In this document: positions 33,698-38,976 of the stretch, one piece after another | Layout of the letters: each line of letters begins with the position of its first letter | Position numbering within the stretch: position 1 is the stretch's first letter | Origin: Candidatus Mediterraneibacter excrementigallinarum | Lineage (GTDB): Bacteria > Bacillota > Clostridia > Lachnospirales > Lachnospiraceae | Assembly: GCA_019120075.1 (NCBI GenBank) | Contig: DWVT01000228.1 | Span: forward strand, 1 to 38,976 | Length of the DNA stretch: 38,976 bases | Direction of reading: 5' to 3' | The notes under the pieces: generated by a model | What the model was told of the DNA's origin: nothing | The model's input: only the letters and a program-made list of their open reading frames with translations | The model's database searches: none | Translations under genes and position numbers: made by a program

Positions 33698-33803
33698 AAT
33701 AATTATACTATTCTATAGAACTCCTATATGCAGGTATCGGTCTCATAATATCTTCATATAATGGTTTGAAAAACATTTGCACAGAAGGAGGAGCGGGACG
33801 AAT

Positions 33804-34187
33804 ATGTGTTATTATATCGGAATTGAAGATTTGGCAGCAAATGCATTGATTGAAATTCTAAAGACAAAAGAAAATGAGCTGACGGAACAGTACTATGTGA
33901 CACTGGCAGAACTCGAAGCATATGGCAGCCAGGTAATACAGTATTTAAACGAACGCGGAGAGAAAGCAGTGCTTATACTGTCTAGAGAAAATACTTCTCT
34001 TATGTTCAGGAACTATTCTGATTTTTTTGAAGAAGTAGAGACGGACAAAGGCATTGCAATAGCATTAAAAGAAGGGAAGACAGTATCGGATCTGGTTAAA
34101 AAATTCAGAACTTACCTTGCTTTGGACTTGATGATGGCTTTTATGAATACAGAGACAGTTCGTGTGCTGCATAAAGCAAATGGATAG
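33804..34187 (+). CDS. Hypothetical small protein coupled to the HD gene
   Basis: This 127-residue soluble protein is not recognised. It is helical, acidic and free of cysteine motifs after MCYYIGIEDL. AGAAGGAGGAG lies upstream of ATG 33804. Its stop overlaps the start of the dGTPase-like HD gene by eight bases (ATGGATAG), so the pair is made together; the small protein may be an inhibitor, activator or immunity partner of the HD enzyme. Confidence 0.6.
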   Translation: MCYYIGIEDLAANALIEILKTKENELTEQYYVTLAELEAYGSQVIQYLNERGEKAVLILSRENTSLMFRNYSDFFEEVETDKGIAIALKEGKTVSDLVKKFRTYLALDLMMAFMNTETVRVLHKANG

Positions 34188-35889
34188 TGAGTATAAGAAA
34201 TTAAAAGATCCCATTTATGGGTATATTAAAATACCGACAGAATTGATCAAAAAGGTTATAGATACAGCGGTGTTTCAACGGTTGCGCAGAGTGCTTCAGA
34301 CAAGTTATGCCCCGCTTTTTTCGTCTGCCATTCATAACCGTTTCGTCCATTCTATCGGTGTTTTTTATTTGGGATGCATTGCTTCGAAACAACTGAAAAA
34401 AGAGATTTTAAAGAAGGAACTGCTTACAAAGAAAGATGCTGAAAAGTACGTTCATGCCTATCAGCTCGCATGTCTTCTGCATGATGTGGGGCATGCACCG
34501 TTTTCACACACTGGCGAAAATTTTTATAAAACGAAAGATTACTATTCTACCGAGCTCCACCGCATGCTCAGAGAGGAAGTGGGGGTAAAAGCCTTTGATA
34601 AAGACATACCGGCAGAAGAGTCTCAGGCCGCTGCTCCGCACGAGATTATGAGCGCAGTTATCGGGCTCCGAGAATTTGGCGGACTGCTGCCGACAAAAGA
34701 GGAAAAGGAGTTGTTTGCTCGCTGTATTACCGGATATCAGTATAAAACAGGCTGCTCTAAAAATGAAATTAAAAACTGCTTTGTTACTATGTTGAATTCA
34801 AAGGTTATTGATGTGGACAGGCTGGACTACTTAATCAGAGATGCGTATATCACTGGATTTAAGACAGTTGATCTGGATTACGAGAGGCTTTTAAATGCAC
34901 TGACCATTGTCAATAGAAGAAATATAGAGGAATCTAAGAAGAACTCCAAGGGGAACGCCAAGAAGAACTCAGAGGATTCTTATATAATAGCGTATAAGAA
35001 GGATGCACTGAGTGTTATAGAAAATGTGGTTTTTGCTCATGACGCGGAGAAAAAATGGATTCAGAGCCATCCAGTTGTATTGTACGAAAGCTATTTACTG
35101 CAGCATATTATCTCACATCTGAATCAGGTGCTTGATGATGGTGAACATCGGCTTTTCTCGATTAATGCACTCAGTAAGGAAGGAGTTAATTTAAAACAAG
35201 GAGTTCATATTTCACTTTTGTGCGACGACGATATAGTATATTTGTTTAAAAATGTATGTCCCGATCCCCTCAGTGAAGAGTATTTTGAAAGGGAAAAGCG
35301 ACGTCATCCAGTGTGGAAGTCGGAGTCAGAATACAAAGCCTACATTAACAGAATGAGCGATGGAGGCGAGATAAAAGATAGCTTTTCTGACTGTCTGCAA
35401 TCATTTATGGAAGGAGATGCAAGAGGAGTTCAGATGCCGATTGTTATTAATCCAAAACTGGAAGAAAAGTTGGAAAAGGAAAAAGAAGATGCAGAACAAA
35501 AGCTGGCCGATGCAAAAAATCGTATCGATAGAGATTCTTTCAGTGAGCAGAAAAATGGGACCCTGCGGAAACTGAGTCTGTGTCGGTTCTTGAACAGATA
35601 TGCAGATGAACATGATCTGAAAAAGGATTTTGTAATTTTAAAGGCCAGTATGTTTACCAGTAATTTTTCGAAAGAAGATATACAGAATATTCCAATCGTG
35701 TTTAGTCAGGATGGTGATGAACTTGTAAAGCGGGCGGGAGATGTATGCAGTTTATTGAATTCAGAGGGTGTAAAAGAAGAATTCTACTATCTCTTTTATC
35801 GTGAAACAGATGGAAACAGGATCCAGTCAAAGAAGGATTTCTGTGAGCGCTTATACTTTGCTGCATTAAATATGCAGAAAGCGGAGTAG
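34180..35889 (+). CDS. dGTPase/SAMHD1-like HD phosphohydrolase
   Basis: A 569-residue protein with the dNTP triphosphohydrolase HD order: NRFVHSIGVFYLG (first His), ACLLHDVGHAPFSHTGE (H101, D102), and VIDVDRLDYLIRDAYITGF (late Asp). The first 20 residues (KDPIYGYIKIP) are also typical ('DPIYG.I..P'). The C-terminal ~250 residues include a charged coiled-coil-like part (EKLEKEKEDAEQKLADAKNR). Such enzymes deplete dNTPs, which in bacteria is a known antiphage strategy, but the family also has housekeeping members. Translation is coupled to the 127-residue protein upstream. Confidence 0.8.
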   Translation: MDSEYKKLKDPIYGYIKIPTELIKKVIDTAVFQRLRRVLQTSYAPLFSSAIHNRFVHSIGVFYLGCIASKQLKKEILKKELLTKKDAEKYVHAYQLACLLHDVGHAPFSHTGENFYKTKDYYSTELHRMLREEVGVKAFDKDIPAEESQAAAPHEIMSAVIGLREFGGLLPTKEEKELFARCITGYQYKTGCSKNEIKNCFVTMLNSKVIDVDRLDYLIRDAYITGFKTVDLDYERLLNALTIVNRRNIEESKKNSKGNAKKNSEDSYIIAYKKDALSVIENVVFAHDAEKKWIQSHPVVLYESYLLQHIISHLNQVLDDGEHRLFSINALSKEGVNLKQGVHISLLCDDDIVYLFKNVCPDPLSEEYFEREKRRHPVWKSESEYKAYINRMSDGGEIKDSFSDCLQSFMEGDARGVQMPIVINPKLEEKLEKEKEDAEQKLADAKNRIDRDSFSEQKNGTLRKLSLCRFLNRYADEHDLKKDFVILKASMFTSNFSKEDIQNIPIVFSQDGDELVKRAGDVCSLLNSEGVKEEFYYLFYRETDGNRIQSKKDFCERLYFAALNMQKAE

Positions 35890-35932
35890 CCTGTTATATT
35901 TTACATAAATAGAACGTTAATAACGGGAGAAG

Positions 35933-36076
35933 ATGCCTAACTGCCTAAGATGCGGCTTCAGCAGTGGTATTGGGTATTTATTTGGATTTCAGAATCTGAT
36001 TAATGTGGTTACCAGATCATGGGACGGCCGCTATACGGAAATAAGATTCGGTCTTGATCCGTGCCACAGGAAATAG
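35933..36076 (+). CDS. Possible 47-residue small protein
   Basis: ATG 35933 (GGGAGA close upstream) opens MPNCLRCGFSSGIGYLFGFQ and ends in LDPCHRK. It has a CxxC pair and a terminator-like hairpin follows at 36113. It could be a real small protein at the end of the HD operon or a gene remnant. Confidence 0.2.
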   Translation: MPNCLRCGFSSGIGYLFGFQNLINVVTRSWDGRYTEIRFGLDPCHRK

Positions 36077-36112
36077 ATTTATATATCTATAAAGAGAAAA
36101 ATTCAGCAAAAG

Positions 36113-36141
36113 CTGTAAGGAATGGTGCCATTACAGTTTTT
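36113..36141 (+). terminator. Weak rho-independent terminator
   Basis: CTGTAA and TTACAG flank a 12-nt loop region that can pair further, followed by TTTTT. It would end the HD operon. Confidence 0.5.
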
Positions 36142-36215
36142 GTTTGCGTCACTCATAATGGGCAGGGAGGATTCAGCATTACATGTGAGTTGACAATGTC
36201 AGTTAGTTAATCTAA

Positions 36216-36248
36216 TAGGTTAGATTTATTCAAGAGGGGTCTAACCTA
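36216..36248. repeat. 9-bp inverted repeat
   Basis: TAGGTTAGA and TCTAACCTA are exact complements separated by 15 bp, upstream of the AT-rich stretch before the 23-codon ORF. Either an operator or the end of a lost element. Confidence 0.4.
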
Positions 36249-36297
36249 AATTCTAATTTTTTTATTTTTAAGTATTGACATGAACATCAAAATGTGC

Positions 36298-36342
36298 GGC
36301 CGTCCTTGTTACTGATAGTTTTTAGAGGTAACAAGGGCGGCC
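36298..36342 (+). other. 15-bp stem-loop
   Basis: GGCCGTCCTTGTTAC and GTAACAAGGGCGGCC pair (one mismatch or wobble) around a 15-nt loop. Only TTT follows, so it is not a clean terminator; it may be an attenuator for the small ORF at 36389 or the end of a mobile element. Confidence 0.5.
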
Positions 36343-36388
36343 TTTAAGTTGAAAGTATAACTATTTTTTACTTAAGGAGACAACTCAC

Positions 36389-36460
36389 ATGATTACATCC
36401 AAAACAGTCAAACATCTGTTTCAATCCGCTGTTCAGAATGCACAAAAATTATTAAAATAA
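36389..36460 (+). CDS. Possible 23-residue peptide
   Basis: AAGGAG at 36374-36379 precedes ATG 36389 by 9 nt; the peptide begins MITSKTVKHLFQSAVQNAQK and ends LLK. It could be a leader peptide, a small protein, or the 5' end of a deleted gene. Not recognised. Confidence 0.25.
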   Translation: MITSKTVKHLFQSAVQNAQKLLK

Positions 36461-36567
36461 AATTTGAAGATAAAATACGAAAAAAGTGTAATTTTTCAAA
36501 AGTTTATTGTATCTGGTACCATGAATATCAGTGCAGGCGTGCTGATCTGACACGGAGGGGGGATTGA

Positions 36568-36885
36568 CTGGATGCAGAGATTGCAGAGCTAGAAGCCAAG
36601 TTTCGTGAAGCTGAGGTGATTCAGGATGATGGAGTGCATAAAGCTTTGGAGACGCTGGACAAGTTCTTTGAGTCAACACAACTGGATTAGAATATTGTTA
36701 AGGTATTGATAGAAAAGGTTCTGGTATATGATTCGAGGCATGTGGAAATACGCTGGAAATTCTCAGATGAGGTTTTAAAATTACTTCAGGGATGGATATG
36801 GAGTCGGTTGGAGTTCTTGAAGGAAATTAAAAAATGTATAAAGAGAATCTGGAATTGGCGAAAAAAGCAGCGAATAAAATTATAA
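36568..36885 (+). pseudogene. Decayed large serine recombinase, C-terminal fragment
   Basis: The frame reads LDAEIAELEAKFREAEVIQD, on to DKFFESTQLD, TAG at 36688, then NIVKVLIEKVLVYDSRHVEI, RWKFSDEVLKLL. The 'I.KV.VYD...IEIRWKF.D' pattern is characteristic of the C-terminal end of large serine recombinases of integrative elements. The catalytic N-terminal domain is absent. It marks a former mobile element inside cassette B. The following bases up to 37004 hold nothing further that I recognise. Confidence 0.65.
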
Positions 36886-37004
36886 AAAATACATACCTAC
36901 ATTAAAGACACGAGGTATGAAAGGCTGCTATGTATATTGTACAGATTAAAGGATGGTAGATTATCTGAAGAAATGTCTGGGACACGGAAGAGTGAGGGTA
37001 AAAA

Positions 37005-37352
37005 ATGACAAAAGAAACGATAGAACAGGTATTAAAATTAAGAGATGATCGTAAGTGGAAACAGTTTTATAACCCGAAAGATCTGACAATTCCCATCAGT
37101 CTCGAGGCGTCGGAACTGTTGGAAGCCTTTCAGTGGGGTGCAGATGATGTCTGGTGTGATGAGAAAAAAGATAAGGTCAGGGAAGAACTGGCAGACGTAC
37201 TGAATTATTGTATTTTAATGGCAGATACCTGCGGATTGAATTTAGATGAGATTATCCAGGAAAAGGTGAAGAAGAATGCTGAAAAATATCCGGAAGTAAA
37301 AGCATACGGACATAAGGAAAAATATACCGAACTGGGTAAGTGTAATATTTAG
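37005..37352 (+). CDS. MazG-like nucleotide pyrophosphohydrolase, copy 2
   Basis: A 115-residue paralogue of the gene at 27013, with the same catalytic pairs (EASELLEAFQW and EELADVLNYC) and the same tail, ending in KCNI. It is intact. GAGTGAGGG precedes the ATG. It ends 20 bp before repeat copy 3. The two MazG-like copies differ mostly in surface positions, so both may be active. Confidence 0.85.
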   Translation: MTKETIEQVLKLRDDRKWKQFYNPKDLTIPISLEASELLEAFQWGADDVWCDEKKDKVREELADVLNYCILMADTCGLNLDEIIQEKVKKNAEKYPEVKAYGHKEKYTELGKCNI

Positions 37353-37372
37353 TGGTTTTAAATTAGTGGCTA

Positions 37373-37519
37373 CCTCTTGGCTCGTTTGGGGTGGTTTTGT
37401 CCTGTGGCGTCAGAGCCCGTAAAGCCTTATTTTACAAGGTTTTTGCGGGTTCTTACTTTTTGTCTGAGAGCGTCAAAATTCGTCATTTTTTACGAAAATG
37501 GTGTAGTAAATGGTGTAGT
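37373..37519. repeat. 147-bp direct repeat, copy 3
   Basis: Same length and orientation as copies 1 and 2, with a few substitutions. An extra GTAGT follows the final ATGGTGTAGT. It lies 20 bp after the MazG-like copy 2 and about 110 bp ahead of the Thoeris promoter. Confidence 0.95.
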
Positions 37520-37628
37520 GTAGTGAGATGAATCAAGGGAGTTAGAGGCTACGATAAATCACACGTATGAGTTGGTGGACTGCAATTCGGTGATTCCAAA
37601 GATAGTTTAATAGTAGATAGTGTATGTA

Positions 37629-37657
37629 TTGATTGTTTATAAGAGTGATGATATAAT
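37629..37657 (+). promoter_or_regulatory. Sigma-A promoter of the Thoeris genes
   Basis: TTGATT (37629-37634) and a perfect TATAAT (37652-37657) are spaced by 17 bp. Transcription would start at about 37664, inside the CIRCE element. Confidence 0.8.
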
Positions 37658-37660
37658 TTA

Positions 37661-37687
37661 ATAGCACTCGGCTTCTGAGAGTGCTAA
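37661..37687 (+). promoter_or_regulatory. CIRCE operator (HrcA site) upstream of the TIR gene
   Basis: ATAGCACTC, 9 nt, GAGTGCTAA: only the first base differs from consensus CIRCE (TTAGCACTC-N9-GAGTGCTAA). It sits exactly at the predicted transcription start. The 9-nt spacer and both arms fit HrcA binding. Confidence 0.9.
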
Positions 37688-37730
37688 CAGTTTGTGAGTG
37701 AAAAGTATTATGTATGAAAGGAAGGAAAAT

Positions 37731-38336
37731 ATGAGTAAGCAGGTATATATAAGCGCAGATTATGCATTATTTGATGGAGACCGCGATGTTGTAGAAGAAT
37801 TAAACAAGTGGGGAAGTGATAATCTCCATAAAGTTGATTTTATTGATATGTCTAAAGTGGCATCGGGAAGTGTATCTAAAGATCCAGATTGCCGAATATG
37901 CGATTTGAAGCAAGAATTTAATAGACAGATTAATGCTTCTTCTGCAGTTATTTTTGTTGTTGGAGATAAGACAGCTTTACGTACTGCAGGGAGTTCCTGC
38001 AGGCGTGCAGGTTCCTCTCAATATTATTGTGATTGTACACCATATAAACAAAATACCAATGGTACAAAACCGTGCAAAGTCCCTTTTACTTTTGCACCAG
38101 GAGGAAATGACGTAGGAAATATTAATTCATATTCGTATTTGGAACATGAATTTAAACAGGCTGAAAAAAGAAATAAGACAATTATTGTGGTCTATAATTC
38201 TCTTCGTAAAGAATCGGCATGGCTTCCTTCTTATATGAAAAATTATGAAAATATTGCGAGGCCTTTTTGGACGAAAAATCTTTGGGGAGAAAAAGTAGGT
38301 GATTATTCATACATAAAAGAGGTGCTTGGCTATTGA
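37731..38336 (+). CDS. thsB: TIR-like protein, probable type II Thoeris ThsB
   Basis: A 201-residue protein with a TIR-like (DUF1863/MTH538-type) fold. It opens with KQVYISADYALFDGDRDVVE, continues with LKQEFNRQINASSAVIFVVG, and has YLEHEFKQAEKRNKTIIVVY, where the Glu after the first conserved helix is the expected catalytic position. A four-cysteine insert (CRR...CDC) is unusual. In type II Thoeris the TIR protein makes histidine-ADP-ribose on phage infection. The start is ATG 37731, after AAGGAAGG, not GTG 37698. It is coupled to the next gene by a 4-base overlap. Confidence 0.8.
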   Translation: MSKQVYISADYALFDGDRDVVEELNKWGSDNLHKVDFIDMSKVASGSVSKDPDCRICDLKQEFNRQINASSAVIFVVGDKTALRTAGSSCRRAGSSQYYCDCTPYKQNTNGTKPCKVPFTFAPGGNDVGNINSYSYLEHEFKQAEKRNKTIIVVYNSLRKESAWLPSYMKNYENIARPFWTKNLWGEKVGDYSYIKEVLGY

Positions 38337-38976
38337 TTGATACATTTAGGAAAAGTGGTGCATGTGCTTTTGCAATCATTTCAATAGTTTTTACTTTTGT
38401 TCCTGAAACAGTTTTTGCAAGGGTGGCATTGATACCAGAAAATACACTTAGCCAATTTACATGGGTGCAAAATAATATTTCAGAAATCAATATTATTCTA
38501 AACCGTGTGATTTCTTTTTTGATTATATGGGCTGTTTCGGCAATTGTATGTGAGGGATATAGGTATGGTCGAAATAGTATTAAAATAAAAGGGTGTAACT
38601 ATGAGATTGTAGTAGAATATGGTGATTTGTTAAAAACTAAAAAATGTAAAAGAGTAATTAATTTTGATGAGTGCTTTACCACACAGGTTGGAACCAATCC
38701 TGCAGAAATAAAACCGAGTTCGGTTTGTGGACAATATTTAAATTCTCACCCTTATTTAGATATTCGATCGTTAATCTCTAATGCCAATTTGAAACCTCTT
38801 AAAAGTAAATCAAAATATCATCATAAAGAACGATATGAGCCGGGGAGACTAGTTCCCAATGGAGATGATTTGTTATTGGCATTTGCTAAATTAGATAAGA
38901 GTGGATTGGGTAAATTGACACGTAATGAATATCTGGAATGTTTATCAATATTATGGGAAGAAATAGATAAGTATTA
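38333..38976 (+). CDS. thsA: TM-Macro effector, probable type II Thoeris ThsA (partial)
   Basis: The first 214 codons of a protein that runs off the window. It starts at TTG 38333, within the TIR stop (TTGA), with AAAGAGGTG at 38316-38324. Two membrane helices (ACAFAIISIVFTFVPETVFA and NRVISFLIIWAVSAIVCEGY) precede a domain with IVVEYGDLLKTKKCKRVINF, DECFTTQVG and KPSSVCGQYLN, the ThsA Macro (DUF6430) pattern. This domain binds the TIR product; the membrane part then harms the cell, aborting infection. It ends within its Macro domain at a codon boundary plus two bases. Confidence 0.85.
   Translation, partial: MIDTFRKSGACAFAIISIVFTFVPETVFARVALIPENTLSQFTWVQNNISEINIILNRVISFLIIWAVSAIVCEGYRYGRNSIKIKGCNYEIVVEYGDLLKTKKCKRVINFDECFTTQVGTNPAEIKPSSVCGQYLNSHPYLDIRSLISNANLKPLKSKSKYHHKERYEPGRLVPNGDDLLLAFAKLDKSGLGKLTRNEYLECLSILWEEIDKY

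Noticed and set aside
36275-36280. TTGACA as a -35 box for the 23-codon ORF
   Set aside because: No -10 box lies 16-18 bp downstream; the position falls in the stem-loop arm.
28364-37519. CRISPR array from repeated sequences
   Set aside because: The repeats are 147 bp and 4-5 kb apart with genes between; there is no short-repeat and spacer pattern and no cas gene.

Overview
The window looks like the chromosome of a gut-type Firmicute of class Clostridia, most likely a Lachnospiraceae member. This is an inference from the strong GGAGG-type ribosome binding sites, the moderate to AT-rich coding style, two CIRCE operators, and the kinds of protein present (YczE/YitT-type membrane protein, MATE exporter, OmpR/HisKA pair, RhuM, KptA). 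No rRNA, tRNA or CRISPR array was recognised. Almost everything lies on the + strand.

Region 1 (about 75-20048) is a long, tightly packed and unusual locus. After a decayed minus-strand gene it encodes: a degenerate Hsp70-like protein whose phosphate-1-like loop is cut off by an in-frame stop; a transglutaminase-fold protein; a membrane protein with a weak FHA-like domain; a SEDS (FtsW/RodA-type) membrane protein; a class B penicillin-binding protein; a P-loop GTPase; a partner that may be GAP1-like; an XRE-type regulator; a RelA/SpoT-like protein with an intact hydrolase site, an apparently dead synthetase region and two TGS domains; a GrpE-like protein; a full Hsp70; a truncated Hsp70; a ClpX-like AAA+ protein with an odd Walker A; an unknown protein; a membrane zinc metalloprotease; a calcineurin-type phosphatase; and a polytopic membrane protein read in frame into a KptA RNA 2'-phosphotransferase. 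Many neighbours overlap by 1-38 bases, so this is probably a few long operons. It combines a private chaperone set (Hsp70, GrpE, AAA+ unfoldase), a cell-wall synthase pair, a GTPase switch and nucleotide or RNA repair enzymes. I do not recognise this combination as a named system, and it is the best candidate for something undescribed.

Region 2 (20049-25680) looks more ordinary: a CIRCE-controlled hsp20 gene with a small ORF in its leader, a YczE-like membrane protein, a MATE exporter, a terminator followed by a two-hairpin element, and a response regulator/histidine kinase operon.

Region 3 (25681-38976) is an accessory, defence-island-like stretch: RhuM, a MazG-like pyrophosphohydrolase, a decayed HNH endonuclease and a SAM methyltransferase. 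Then come three copies of a 147-bp direct repeat (28364, 33288, 37373) bounding two cassettes. Cassette A (visibly AT-richer) holds an HD plus Hsp90-type ATPase protein, a decayed McrC and a small hypothetical protein. Cassette B holds a small protein overlapping a dGTPase-like HD protein, a decayed serine recombinase and a second MazG-like gene. After the third repeat comes a TIR plus TM-Macro pair that matches type II Thoeris, whose promoter carries a CIRCE operator, suggesting HrcA heat-shock control of an antiphage system. The last gene runs off the window.
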